The notes under the pieces: generated by a model
The model's input: the letters and a program-made list of their open reading frames with translations, nothing else
Database searches by the model: none
What the model was told of the DNA's origin: nothing
Shown: positions 41,588-50,659 of the stretch, in pieces
Layout: each line of letters opens with the position of its first letter
Numbering within the stretch: the stretch's first letter is position 1
Translations under genes and position numbers: made by a program
NCBI RefSeq assembly: GCF_025144725.1
Contig: NZ_JALXKS010000005.1
Coordinates: forward strand, 1-64,000
Direction: 5' to 3'
DNA: 64,000 nt
Source of the DNA: Brevibacterium sp. p3-SID960
GTDB lineage: Bacteria > Actinomycetota > Actinomycetes > Actinomycetales > Brevibacteriaceae

Positions 41588-43114
41588 ATGGCTCTTCGCT
41601 GCCGCATCTGGCCCCAGTTCCACGCTGTCGCGATCGCGCTGACGCTCGGTTTCGCACTCGGCACGGCCGCACTGCCGGCGCTGGCAGGCGAGACCCGCAC
41701 CCCGCATGGTGGAATCGCCGGGGCTGAGCGTACCGGCGGGATCGACGCGGGTCTTGCCCGGCTGGTCTCCGATCTCGATACGCCCGGCATCGCCGTCGCG
41801 GTCGTCGGCCCTGACGGGATCGTGGCCGAGCAGCGGGCCGGTGACCTCGCCGGCGCACCGCCGACAGCACTGCGGTGGGGCTCGCTGTCGAAGGGCATCA
41901 CCGGGTCGCGCGTCGATGCGCTCATCGCGTCAGGAGATCTGCGCCTGGCTGACATGCTCGGCGGGCATGTGCCGGATCTGCCAGCCGGGTATTCGGAGAT
42001 CACCATTCGGCAGCTGCTGACGCATACGAGTGGGCTGAGCCACGATATCGCGCTGACCGATGTCGACCGTCCCGACACCAGCGCACGCGAGGTGGTGTCT
42101 GAACTTCCGGTTCACGCACCTGCAGTCCGTCATGGCAGCGCGTATGAGTATTCGAGTCTCAACTACCTGCTGCTGCAGGCTGTCGTCGAATCCGTCACCG
42201 GTGAGCCGTTCGGCCCACCGGCTGGTGTGCCGGCGCACGGCTGCTCGCTGGAGACCGAGAACGGGTCAGTGCCGTTCTTCGGCATGCGCATGCCCGCCGG
42301 GCAGCGCTGCGACTCGGCTGGCCTGGGCTACGGGTACTTCGGCGGGACCTTCGACGAACTGACCGACTGGGCGGCATGGAACCTCTCGGCTCGCGGGAGG
42401 ATCTTCCACGCCCATTCCCGGGCAGCCGCAACCCCGACTGAGGCAGACGCGCCTGCCTCAGACACGCGCCGCGAAGCGATGTACGGATTCGGCTGGAACT
42501 ACGACACGGTCGACGCCGGTGGCCGCACCTGGAAGCGCATCCATCATTCAGGAGCAGTCCCCGGTGCCTTCACCCGGATCGAGATCCTGCCCGATGACAA
42601 TCGCGCCGTGGTGCTCATGGCATCCGCATACGGCGAGCCCGGTTCCGCAGACCTGCCCGAATCGACGCAGTTCCTGTCCTCGCTCCTCGCCGGAGGGCAG
42701 CCTGTCCCTGATTCCGGTCCAGCCGAGGGCGCGGACGCCCCGGTCTACCCGATTGCGCTCGGCGCTCTTTCGGTGCTGACAGCCGGTGCCGGTGTATCGC
42801 TGCTGCGGCAGCTGCGCGGCCGGCCGCGACGACCGGTGACCGCGCTCGCCGTCTCTGCAACGGGAAGCGCTGCCATGCTCGCCGGTCTCATTCTCGGCAT
42901 CCCCGCGGTGACAGGTCTGAGCGTTGTGCAGCTGGGCAGGTGGGCGCCGGACATCGTGGTCCTGGCTGTCGCCAGCACCGCGCTGACCGTCGCCTCAGCC
43001 TTCACCGCCCTCATCCACTGGAGGCGCATGCCAGGTCAGCCGGCGAACGCCTCGGCGACGAGCTCGAGGGTGCGCACCCGCGCCGGTGCGGCATCGAGCG
43101 GATCGGACTCATAG
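41588..43114 (+). CDS. Serine beta-lactamase-like hydrolase with membrane C-terminus
   Basis: A 508-residue exported protein. A signal peptide (cleavage after about residue 33, ALA-G) precedes a class-C-like domain with SxxK at S99-K102 (GSLSK), the tyrosine motif YSSLN and an HSG triad equivalent. Three hydrophobic segments follow (about 388-480). Such proteins are penicillin-binding-like esterases or peptidases, not proven beta-lactamases. Its last 79 nt overlap the convergent LLM gene. The final 35 residues after the last span are hydrophilic. Confidence 0.85.
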   Translation: MALRCRIWPQFHAVAIALTLGFALGTAALPALAGETRTPHGGIAGAERTGGIDAGLARLVSDLDTPGIAVAVVGPDGIVAEQRAGDLAGAPPTALRWGSLSKGITGSRVDALIASGDLRLADMLGGHVPDLPAGYSEITIRQLLTHTSGLSHDIALTDVDRPDTSAREVVSELPVHAPAVRHGSAYEYSSLNYLLLQAVVESVTGEPFGPPAGVPAHGCSLETENGSVPFFGMRMPAGQRCDSAGLGYGYFGGTFDELTDWAAWNLSARGRIFHAHSRAAATPTEADAPASDTRREAMYGFGWNYDTVDAGGRTWKRIHHSGAVPGAFTRIEILPDDNRAVVLMASAYGEPGSADLPESTQFLSSLLAGGQPVPDSGPAEGADAPVYPIALGALSVLTAGAGVSLLRQLRGRPRRPVTALAVSATGSAAMLAGLILGIPAVTGLSVVQLGRWAPDIVVLAVASTALTVASAFTALIHWRRMPGQPANASATSSRVRTRAGAASSGSDS

Positions 43115-44106
43115 GAGCCGGCGACCGGCTGGAGCATGATCTCGTCGACGCCGAAGCGCTCAGCATCGGCCCGCAGCTTGGCGGCAACCTGTTCGGGCGT
43201 GCCGATCGCCCACGGGGCGGTCATCTGCTCGGCGAGCTTCCGATGCCCGTCGGTCATGAGCTCGTCAACGCGGGCACCGACGGTCGGCAGCGGGCGCATC
43301 GGGTCGCCGACGCGCAGGTTGGCCATCGTGTACTGGTACGGCCCGGCGAGCTCCCAGGCCTCCTCTTCGGTCTCGGCGGCGATCGTGTTGACGGTGACGA
43401 AGGTCTTCGGCGCACTGCCGTATTCGGTGACGGTGAACTCGCTGCGGTAGAGCCCCAGCGCAGTCTCGGTGCCGCGGCCGGCGAAGTGGTGGGCGAAGAC
43501 GTACGGCAGGCCGAGGGCGGCGGCGAGCTGGGCGGAGTACCCGCTCGATCCCAGCAGCCACACCTCGGGAACGGCATCGAGGTTCGGGGTCGGTGAGAGC
43601 CGGTGGACCCTGTCGCCGAACATCGGGATCTCGGCACCACCAGGGCTGAAGAGGCTGAGGATGTCGACGATGTGCTGCGGGAACTGCTCGACCGGATCGA
43701 GGGTGTTGCCGGCGCGGTCGACCATCCGGCCTTCGCCGAGGTGTCCGCGCATCGCTGCCGAGGTGATCGGGTCGGTGCCCGGTGCCCGGCCGATGCCCAG
43801 GTCGATGCGGTCGCCGTAGGCGCCCGCCAGCAGCGCGAACTGCTCGGCAACCGCCAGCGGAGCATGGTTGGGCAGCATGACGCCGCCGGAGCCCAGCCGG
43901 ATCTGCTCGGTGTCCTGGCCGAGGTACATAAGCTCGGTGGCAGGTGCCGTAGAGGCGACCGAGGGCATGTTGTGGTGCTCGGCGACCCAGTAGCGGGTGA
44001 AGCCGAGGCGGTCGGCGGTGTCGACGAGCTGCTTGGAGGCGCGCAGGGCCTGACCGGTCGTCTGGCCTTCGCGCACAGAGATGAGATCGAGAACTGAGAG
44101 CTTCAT
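43036..44106 (-). CDS. LLM-class flavin-dependent oxidoreductase
   Basis: A 356-residue luciferase-like monooxygenase of the single-subunit group (YWVAEHHNMPSVASTAP, GSGGVMLPNHAPLAVAEQF, DLGIGRAPGTD, FAHHFAG). It uses reduced FMN or F420; the substrate is unknown. ATG 44106 gives the normal family start KLSVLDLISVREGQ. The C-terminus overlaps the convergent hydrolase by 79 nt. Confidence 0.9.
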   Translation of the reverse strand: MKLSVLDLISVREGQTTGQALRASKQLVDTADRLGFTRYWVAEHHNMPSVASTAPATELMYLGQDTEQIRLGSGGVMLPNHAPLAVAEQFALLAGAYGDRIDLGIGRAPGTDPITSAAMRGHLGEGRMVDRAGNTLDPVEQFPQHIVDILSLFSPGGAEIPMFGDRVHRLSPTPNLDAVPEVWLLGSSGYSAQLAAALGLPYVFAHHFAGRGTETALGLYRSEFTVTEYGSAPKTFVTVNTIAAETEEEAWELAGPYQYTMANLRVGDPMRPLPTVGARVDELMTDGHRKLAEQMTAPWAIGTPEQVAAKLRADAERFGVDEIMLQPVAGSYESDPLDAAPARVRTLELVAEAFAG

Positions 44107-44199
44107 ATCCGAACGAACAGTGTGCGCACGCCGATCATTCCCGCTCACAGTGCGGACAGCACTGGCCTGATGGTGAGACGCGTGGCACCCTCGGGGACT

Positions 44200-45189
44200 A
44201 TGACGAAGCCGCACGATTCCACTGCCTCAGACCCTGCGACCGCGCAGCCGCCGATCGCCCGCGACCCGCGCCAGGACCGCAATGCCCGCATCGCGGTGAC
44301 GGTATTCCCGCTGCTCGTCCTTGCCGGCGGCATCATCGGCTTCGTCGCCCCCGGTGCCTTCACCCCGATGGCCGCGGCGGTGCCGTGGCTGCTCGGCGGT
44401 GTCATGTTCTTCATGGGCCTGACGCTGACCCTGCCGGACTTCACCCGGATTGCCAAGCGGCCGTGGGTCGTGGCGATCGGGCTGGGCGCCCAGTACATCA
44501 TCATGCCGCTGGCCGGCTGGCTCGTGGCCACCGCCCTCGGCCTGCCGCCGGAGCTGGCCGTCGGCGTCATCCTCGTCGGCTGCGCCCCCGGCGGCACCGC
44601 CTCGAACGTCGTGACCTACCTCGGCCGCGGTGATGTCGCCCTGTCGGTGACGATCACCACCTGCTCGACGCTGCTCGCCCCGCTGCTGACCCCGATCCTG
44701 ACGCTGTGGCTGGCCGGTCAGTTCATGGAGGTCAGCGCCGCGGCGATGATGATGTCGATCGTCAAGACCGTCTTCGTCCCGGTCGTCGCCGGTGTCCTCA
44801 TCCGCGCCCTGGCCGGTCGCCTCGTCGATAAGACCATGCCGGTGCTGCCGTGGCTGTCGACCCTGGCGATCACATTCATTGTGGCGATCGTCGTCGCAGG
44901 CTCCGCCGGCGCCCTCGTCTCGGCCGGTCTGCTCGTCATCGCCGCGGTCATCCTGCACAACAGCTTCGGCCTCGGCATGGGCTATGCCGTCGGCCGGCTC
45001 ACCGGCCTGAGCGCACCGGAGCGCCGCGCACTGACATTCGAAGTCGGGCTGCAGAACTCCGGCCTGGCCGCCACCCTGGCTTCGACCTACTTCTCACCGC
45101 TGGCCGCCCTGCCGGGTGCGGTGTTCTCCGTCTGGCACAACGTCTCCGGCGCGGTCATGGCCGCATTCTTCGCCCGCCGCGCCGACTGA
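44200..45189 (+). CDS. Bile acid:sodium symporter (BASS) family transporter
   Basis: A 329-residue protein with about ten spans. GCAPGGTASNVVTYLGRGDVALSV and EVGLQNSGLAATLA are the conserved discontinuous-helix motifs that bind sodium in BASS carriers. Relatives of this branch transport pantoate, keto acids or sulfur compounds. The substrate here is unknown. The start is ATG 44200; an upstream ATG at 44170 lacks a ribosome site. Confidence 0.9.
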   Translation: MTKPHDSTASDPATAQPPIARDPRQDRNARIAVTVFPLLVLAGGIIGFVAPGAFTPMAAAVPWLLGGVMFFMGLTLTLPDFTRIAKRPWVVAIGLGAQYIIMPLAGWLVATALGLPPELAVGVILVGCAPGGTASNVVTYLGRGDVALSVTITTCSTLLAPLLTPILTLWLAGQFMEVSAAAMMMSIVKTVFVPVVAGVLIRALAGRLVDKTMPVLPWLSTLAITFIVAIVVAGSAGALVSAGLLVIAAVILHNSFGLGMGYAVGRLTGLSAPERRALTFEVGLQNSGLAATLASTYFSPLAALPGAVFSVWHNVSGAVMAAFFARRAD

Positions 45190-45284
45190 GGGCAGAGACG
45201 CGATACCGCCGCGCACCGGCCCCAAGCCCACTGACCTTTTCGAGCACCTGGTGCGCGCCTGCGTACGGGCAGGACACCATGCGA

Positions 45285-45318
45285 AGGCGGCCGCCGGGAT
45301 TCCTCCCAGCGGCCGCCT
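45285..45318. terminator. Bidirectional terminator between BASS gene and gabT
   Basis: AGGCGGCCGC (45285-45294) pairs with GCGGCCGCCT (45309-45318) across a 14-nt loop that itself holds GGGA/TCCC. It lies between convergent genes. Confidence 0.75.
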
Positions 45319-45348
45319 CGTCAGTGTGTCGGCTCAGCAGAGCTCAGC

Positions 45349-46713
45349 TCACTGAGTTGCCTCGTCGAAGGCGGCTTCGAGCACATCGAAGGCGTCGGCG
45401 AGCAGCTCATCGGAGATCGACAGCGGCGGCAGGAACCGCAGCACGTTGCCGAAGGTTCCGGTGACGAGGACGAGCACGCCGTTCTTCGCGGCGTAGTCGG
45501 CCACGGCCTTGGCCAGCTCCGGCTTCGGCTCGGAGGTCTCGGCGTCGACGAGCTCGACGGCCTGCATGGCTCCGCGGCCGCGGATATCGCCGATCTCGGG
45601 GTGGGCGGACTGGATCTTCGTCATCCGGTCGACGATCGTCTCACCGATCGCCGTGGCGCGCTCGACGAGGCCGTCCTGCGCATAGGCCTCGATCGCACCG
45701 AGGGCTGCGGCCACGGCGGTCGGGTTGCCGCCGTAGGTGCCGCCGAGTCCACCGGCGCCCACAGCGTCCATGATCTCCGCACGGCCGGTGACAGCCGAAA
45801 GCGGCAGACCACCGGCGATGCCCTTGGCGGTGGTGATGAGGTCGGGCTCGATGCCGTCCCATTCGCTGGCGAACATCTTGCCGGTGCGGCCGAATCCGGC
45901 CTGCACCTCGTCGGCGATGAAGACGATGCCGTTCTTCTGCGCATACTCGACCAGGGCCGGAAGGAATCCCTCGGCCGGGACGATGAAGCCGCCCTCACCC
46001 TGGATCGGCTCGATGAGGATCGCGGCGACGTTCTCGGCACCGATCTGCTTGTCGATCATCGTCATGACGCGCTTGGCGGCGTCCTCACCGGAGACCTTCG
46101 TGCCGTAGGTGAGGTTGTCGCGGTACGGATACGACACCGGCGCGCGGTAGACCTCGCCGGCCAGCGGGCCGAAGCCTGCCTTGTACGGGTGGGCCTTGGC
46201 GGTCAGTGCCATCGTGAGGTTGGTGCGGCCGTGGTAGGCGTGGTCGAAGGCGACGACGGCGTTGCGCTTCGTGTGGGCGCGGGCGATCTTGATCGCGTTC
46301 TCCACGGCCTCGGCACCGGAGTTGAACAGCGCCGTGCGCTTCTCAAAGTCACCCGGGGTCAGACGGTTGAGCGCCTCGGCGACCTCGACGTAGCCCTCGT
46401 AGGGGTTGACCATGAAGCAGGTGTGGGTGAAGGCGCCGAGCTGCTCGGTGGCGCGCTCGACGACGCGCTCATTGGAGTTGCCGACGGTGGTCACGGCGAT
46501 GCCGGAGCCGAGGTCGATGATCTGGTTTCCGTCGATGTCCTTGAGGATGCCGCCGCCGGCCGCGACGATGTAGGCCGGGAGGCTGACGCCGACGCCGCCT
46601 GCCACGGAGGCCCTGCGACGCGACTCGAGCTCCTGGGACTTCGGCCCGGGGATCTCAGTGACAAGTTTGCGTTCCTGCGGCAGCGCTGCGCCGCCCTTTT
46701 CCAAAGTGGTCAT
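45349..46713 (-). CDS. gabT: 4-aminobutyrate aminotransferase
   Basis: A 454-residue class III PLP aminotransferase. FNSGAEAVENAIKIAR, HAYHGRTNLTMALT, DEVQAGFGRTGKMFA and the PLP lysine in TTAKGIAGGLPLSAV are complete. It converts GABA and 2-oxoglutarate to succinic semialdehyde and glutamate. No succinate-semialdehyde dehydrogenase or GABA permease is adjacent. ATG 46713 gives the family N-terminus. Confidence 0.93.
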   Translation of the reverse strand: MTTLEKGGAALPQERKLVTEIPGPKSQELESRRRASVAGGVGVSLPAYIVAAGGGILKDIDGNQIIDLGSGIAVTTVGNSNERVVERATEQLGAFTHTCFMVNPYEGYVEVAEALNRLTPGDFEKRTALFNSGAEAVENAIKIARAHTKRNAVVAFDHAYHGRTNLTMALTAKAHPYKAGFGPLAGEVYRAPVSYPYRDNLTYGTKVSGEDAAKRVMTMIDKQIGAENVAAILIEPIQGEGGFIVPAEGFLPALVEYAQKNGIVFIADEVQAGFGRTGKMFASEWDGIEPDLITTAKGIAGGLPLSAVTGRAEIMDAVGAGGLGGTYGGNPTAVAAALGAIEAYAQDGLVERATAIGETIVDRMTKIQSAHPEIGDIRGRGAMQAVELVDAETSEPKPELAKAVADYAAKNGVLVLVTGTFGNVLRFLPPLSISDELLADAFDVLEAAFDEATQ

Positions 46714-46852
46714 ATCCGCATCGTAGACCCCGCACGCCGATCGGGGCACCTCAGGTACCAGCACGCGAAACGCCGCGGGTCACGTGAGATCGGCGCCCGG
46801 GGCGCAGGTCGCGTTTCCGCGCCCCACAGGTCACATTCCCGTGCCCGAGGTG

Positions 46853-48040
46853 TCAGCGGGCGCCGGGCAGGCGGCGCGGGTCGACGGCGGGGTTGCGGGG
46901 GATCCGCGGCGGGGCCTGGCGGGTGCGGGTAGGGGTGACGATGACCTCGGCGTTGGCGGCGATCCGCTCCTCGGCCTCCTCCCCTGTCTCGTCTGCTTCG
47001 GTGACGCTGGTGGCCACGCTCAGCGCGGCGTCGACGGGCAGGCTGCGTTTGACCAGCGCCAGTGCGATCGGGCCGAGCTCCCAGTGCACCGCCGCCGAGG
47101 TGACGGCGCCGACAGCACGCTCGGCGCCGCGGACTTCGGCATAGATCGGTGAGCCGGGTTCGGGCAGGGTGTGGGCGGAGCCGTCGAGGTGAAGGAACAC
47201 GAGCCGACGCGGAGGCTGTCCGAGGTTGTGGACGCGGGCGACGGCCTCCTGGCCGCGGTAACACCCCTTGGCCAAGTGGACGGCAGAGCGCAGCACGTCG
47301 AGTTCGCCGACGAGTGCCTTATGGTCGGCATCGGCCGGCCCGGGCCGCCACGCTTCGATGCGCAGCGCTTCGAACGCGTCGCGGCCGACGACCTCGACGC
47401 CGGCTGCTGCCGGATCCCAGTTGAGGAGTTCCTTGACCGGCACGACGGCGATGCGCATGTCGATCAGGTGACCGGGATGTTCGGGGCTGGGGGTGGCCTG
47501 CTGCGGAGTCTGCGAGAGTTCGGCGTCGAGCGCGGCATAGGAGGCCGAACCGGATCCGATGGTCGGCCACGGGTCGTCGAAGACGAAGGCGGCCGGCAGT
47601 GAGGCAGGCGGGGCACCGATCGTCCCGAGGCACTGGAAGTCGCTGCTGCGGTCGGTGAGTTCGATACGCATCATGAACTTCATCGATTCGAGGAACGCGA
47701 TCGTTTCAGCCGGGTCGGTCTCGCTCAGCAGCCACAGGGTCTCGCCGTCTTCGTAGAGCTTGAGCCAGTGCTCGATGTGTCCTGTCGGTGAGAGCACGAG
47801 CGTCTCACTCGACTGCCCGGCGGCCAGTGTGTCGATCTTCTGGGTGGTGAGCGTGTTGAGCCAGGTGAGCCGGTCGGGGCCGGTGAGGGAGAGGACGCTG
47901 ACAGACGACAGGTCGGCCACTGCCCTGCCGTCGGCCAGATGGCGCTGTTCGCGCAGCGGGCTGCCGAGGTGGGCGACCTCGCTCTCCCGGTGCCCGGTTC
48001 CGAACACGGCGGCTGAGCGGTTGAAGCGCAGGGCGTTCAC
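46853..48040 (-). CDS. ygfZ: YgfZ-type folate-binding iron-sulfur repair protein
   Basis: A 395-residue GcvT-like protein. The YgfZ signature K-G-C-Y-x-G-Q-E is present (KGCYRGQEAVARVHNLG), with its reactive cysteine. It is thought to use a folate to help maturation or repair of iron-sulfur proteins. GTG 48040 has AGAGGAGA ahead. The gene order ygfZ, nitrobindin-like, mshD, then phosphate genes resembles M. tuberculosis Rv0811c-Rv0821c, from memory. Confidence 0.88.
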   Translation of the reverse strand: MNALRFNRSAAVFGTGHRESEVAHLGSPLREQRHLADGRAVADLSSVSVLSLTGPDRLTWLNTLTTQKIDTLAAGQSSETLVLSPTGHIEHWLKLYEDGETLWLLSETDPAETIAFLESMKFMMRIELTDRSSDFQCLGTIGAPPASLPAAFVFDDPWPTIGSGSASYAALDAELSQTPQQATPSPEHPGHLIDMRIAVVPVKELLNWDPAAAGVEVVGRDAFEALRIEAWRPGPADADHKALVGELDVLRSAVHLAKGCYRGQEAVARVHNLGQPPRRLVFLHLDGSAHTLPEPGSPIYAEVRGAERAVGAVTSAAVHWELGPIALALVKRSLPVDAALSVATSVTEADETGEEAEERIAANAEVIVTPTRTRQAPPRIPRNPAVDPRRLPGAR

Positions 48041-48140
48041 GGCGTTCTCCTCTTGGCTGGCGGCGGTCCTCCCAGCTCCACCGTACGCCACTTGGGCGGG
48101 TGTGGCACTCTGCGGCGAGATGGCAGCGGCGAGGCGGGGT

Positions 48141-48923
48141 TCAGCCGCCGCGGCCGATGGGTGTGCGGACCTTCTTGAGCTGCTCTTCGAGCTCCCGGAA
48201 CATGCCGTCGAGGTCGATCCTGCCGACCGCATCGCCGATCCCCTCGATCGCCCCGGACAGCAGCCGGTAGAGGTCGCTGTCGGCGAGCGTGCGCATGACC
48301 TCCAGCAGCGGGCGCAGTTCCTCGGCAGCCTCGGTCAGTGTGGTGTCGAGCTCGTCGATGGCGTCGCGGACCGGGGGCAGCAGGCCTGCGGTGTCGATAT
48401 CGTGGATCTTCTGCTGGGCGGCGTCGAAGGCCTCGATCGCGGCTGGGGCGTCGCGGATGACGTCGGTGGCCTTGTCGATGGCCTGCCCGGCGTCATCGAC
48501 GGACGCGAACCAGGTGCCGGAGTCCCGCAGTGGCCTGAGCTTCTGGGCCCGGAAGTCGACGACCTCGGTGGCGGTTGAGAGGACCGGGCCGGCGTCGCTG
48601 AGCAGTGTGTGCATCTCGTCGGTGACGGTGCGCACGGCGGCGACGTTGTCGCCGAGCTTCGGGGTCTGCGACAGTCCGGTCAGCGTCCAGGTGTCGAGCC
48701 CGTGTTGGGCGGATTCGAGTTCGTCGATCGCGGCCTGCAGGTGCCTGGGAGCTGCCTCGGGTTCGTCGTAGAGCGCGGCGACGTACCTGTCGGAGGTCTC
48801 CGCGGCGTCCTGCAGGTCCTGGGCGACGGCGCTGATGCGCACATAGGCGAATGCTGCCAGCGCCGCGATGGCGAGCAGGATGACGATGAGGGTGAGGCTG
48901 ATGCCCAGCGTGCGGCGACGCAC
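48141..48923 (-). CDS. Membrane-anchored helical protein of unknown function
   Basis: A 260-residue protein with one N-terminal span (about 7-29) and an all-alpha remainder rich in Ala, Leu, Asp and Glu, probably a coiled-coil bundle outside the membrane. No family was recognised. It lies six nt after the nitrobindin-like gene and is the end of a four-gene leftward run starting at 50499. Confidence 0.75.
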   Translation of the reverse strand: MRRRTLGISLTLIVILLAIAALAAFAYVRISAVAQDLQDAAETSDRYVAALYDEPEAAPRHLQAAIDELESAQHGLDTWTLTGLSQTPKLGDNVAAVRTVTDEMHTLLSDAGPVLSTATEVVDFRAQKLRPLRDSGTWFASVDDAGQAIDKATDVIRDAPAAIEAFDAAQQKIHDIDTAGLLPPVRDAIDELDTTLTEAAEELRPLLEVMRTLADSDLYRLLSGAIEGIGDAVGRIDLDGMFRELEEQLKKVRTPIGRGG

Positions 48924-48929
48924 GTCTGC

Positions 48930-49532
48930 TCAGCTCACCTTCTTCAGCCGGGCGGAGGCGTGGCTGGTGAGTTCGGTGCCGAGGGCGGCCATGTCCCAGG
49001 CCCACATGAGCTCACCGTTGACGAGCCCGTACATGCGGGTCGAGGCGGTGTACTCCTTGGCGCTGCGGGTGCGGGCGACAACGTCGGTGCTCAGGTCGAT
49101 GCGCGGGCCGTTGACCCGGCCGGCGTAGAGCTCCATGATGCCGTTGGGGTGGACGATCGAGACGTCGAGGTCGAAGTCGCCGTTGTCGTTGCGCAGCCCT
49201 TCGACCGCCTCGGCGGTGGTGTAGGGCGACTCGCCGGTGGGCACCATGAGGCCGGGCCCGGCGTCGAAGTCCTGCCGGTCGCGCACGAGCTGCCAGATCC
49301 CGGTCTCGATCGAGAGCGTGTCAGCAGGCGCGCCGTCCTTATCGAGCGTCCACGCGTGTGCGGAGTACGCCAGGTAGGGCACGTCGCCGGGCACGGTGAA
49401 GTCGACGCGCTGGCCGAACTGCTTCTCCGGGGTGCCGGGGTAGCCGACGACGCCCACGCCTTCCCAGGAGCCGATCAGCCAGGACAGCGGGACGAGCTCG
49501 CGGTTGAGGTTCGCGTCGATCTCAAGCGGCAT
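48930..49532 (-). CDS. FABP/nitrobindin-like beta-barrel protein (Rv0813c-like)
   Basis: A 200-residue beta-barrel protein. SWLIGSWEGVGVVGYPG (residues 17-33) is the family start, and a late histidine (H191 in TSHASARLKK) is where nitrobindins bind heme. It is longer than the 153-residue relative at 23615 and carries an insertion. The closest known type is Rv0813c, a lipocalin-like protein in the same neighbourhood in mycobacteria. Heme binding here is not certain. Confidence 0.85.
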   Translation of the reverse strand: MPLEIDANLNRELVPLSWLIGSWEGVGVVGYPGTPEKQFGQRVDFTVPGDVPYLAYSAHAWTLDKDGAPADTLSIETGIWQLVRDRQDFDAGPGLMVPTGESPYTTAEAVEGLRNDNGDFDLDVSIVHPNGIMELYAGRVNGPRIDLSTDVVARTRSAKEYTASTRMYGLVNGELMWAWDMAALGTELTSHASARLKKVS

Positions 49533-49541
49533 GAGCGCAGA

Positions 49542-49658
49542 TCAGCGGTTGGTCTTGAACAGGTTGGTGATGACCTTGACGGCCACGCCGAGCGTGCCGA
49601 GGGCGGCGAGGCCGACGAGTCCGGTGTAGACGATTTCCAAAGCAGCAATGTTGTCCAT
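49542..49658 (-). CDS. 38-residue small membrane protein
   Basis: MDNIAALEIVYTGLVGLAAL continues into GTLGVAVKVITNLFKTNR: one hydrophobic helix and a basic end. The ATG starts seven nt after a TACAAT -10 element (minus 49671-49666) with no ribosome site, the arrangement of a leaderless actinobacterial gene. Nine nt separate its stop from the nitrobindin-like gene. No family is known to me. Single-span proteins of this kind often modulate a membrane partner, which is speculation. Confidence 0.65.
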   Translation of the reverse strand: MDNIAALEIVYTGLVGLAALGTLGVAVKVITNLFKTNR

Positions 49659-49701
49659 GCGCTCGATTGTACCCACCGGTCAGCGGCACTGCACTCGCGG
49701 C

Positions 49702-50499
49702 TCAGCGGTAGAGCAGGATCCGCTCGAGCAGGTAGACGACGGTGCCGCCGAGGGCGACCGGGGTGGCGCCGACGGCCAGCTGCACAGCGAACCGGCGGGC
49801 CTTGTCGCGGCGGCGTTCGCGCTGGATCCGCACGGCCTGGAACTTCGCGACGGCCATGATCGACAGCATCCGGTCGACGGCTGCCACGAGTAAACCCATC
49901 GCCCCGCCGAGCACGAGAGAGACGAGGAGCGTGACCGACCCTGAGTTCATGAGCGCTGCGACGACACCAGCGCCGAGGACCGCGACTGCGAGGGCCAGAG
50001 GAGAGGTGTAACGGGCCGGGAACGGCAGTGCGGTCGCAGCTTGCGCGAGGATGGTTGCTACGAGTGCGACGACCACAGGCTCCCGGTCGCCGGGGACGCT
50101 GAGCGCTGCGATCCAGCTGGCGGCGGAGAGCACGATGACAAGTCCTGCGACCTGCGCGGAGACGTTGGCGACAGCGTGCGAGGCGCCGACGCCGCGGGCG
50201 AGGTTCTGCACGAACGCCCACAAAAGTCCGATGCCGGTGATCGTCGGCAGCCATTCCACATAGGGCGCCGAGCTCTGCGCCCAGACGGCGGCCATCCCGC
50301 CGAGTCCGAAGATCAGCAGCATGATGCCGGTGGCCCGCGGCTGCGGTGAGTCGGTCAGCCTCGGCCAGCCGTAGGCGAGTGCGGCGACGAGCACGGCAGC
50401 GGCAGCAGCCAGCGGCCCATAGCCGAAGAAGCTGGTGACACCCAGCCCGACGGCCAGGCCCAGCGCCACGGCAACACGTATCCATCTCATCAGCTTCAT
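49702..50499 (-). CDS. Multi-span membrane protein, function unknown
   Basis: A 265-residue protein with seven or eight hydrophobic segments (VAVALGLAVGLGVTSFFGYG near the start) and a charged RIQRERRRDKARRF stretch near residue 225. It has no recognised family. Upstream alternatives exist, but ATG 50499 begins the hydrophobic region in the usual way. It is 43 nt upstream of the small membrane protein gene on the same strand. Confidence 0.75.
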   Translation of the reverse strand: MKLMRWIRVAVALGLAVGLGVTSFFGYGPLAAAAAVLVAALAYGWPRLTDSPQPRATGIMLLIFGLGGMAAVWAQSSAPYVEWLPTITGIGLLWAFVQNLARGVGASHAVANVSAQVAGLVIVLSAASWIAALSVPGDREPVVVALVATILAQAATALPFPARYTSPLALAVAVLGAGVVAALMNSGSVTLLVSLVLGGAMGLLVAAVDRMLSIMAVAKFQAVRIQRERRRDKARRFAVQLAVGATPVALGGTVVYLLERILLYR

Positions 50500-50561
50500 T
50501 GTGCCGTACACCGCTTCGATCCGACACTCAGGCACTGGCCTCACCGGTGCGCCCACCTCGT

Positions 50562-50567
50562 TATACT
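50562..50567 (+). promoter_or_regulatory. -10 element for mshD-ppk operon
   Basis: TATACT about 90 nt before the mshD start gives a strong -10; no matching -35 is clear. A transcript from here could cover mshD, ppk and the Nudix gene, which are closely spaced. Confidence 0.5.
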
Positions 50568-50659
50568 GACGCCAAAGCGTCTCCCGCCGCCGAGTCCGGC
50601 CATGGCCGGCCCGCAGTGTCCGGGGAGGCAGGGAATGCGTCGCGTGGAGGAGATTGCCC

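Noticed and set aside
41588-43114. True beta-lactamase resistance gene
   Set aside because: It has the serine hydrolase motifs, but the C-terminal membrane part and loose KTG equivalent point to a cell-envelope peptidase or esterase; resistance cannot be claimed.
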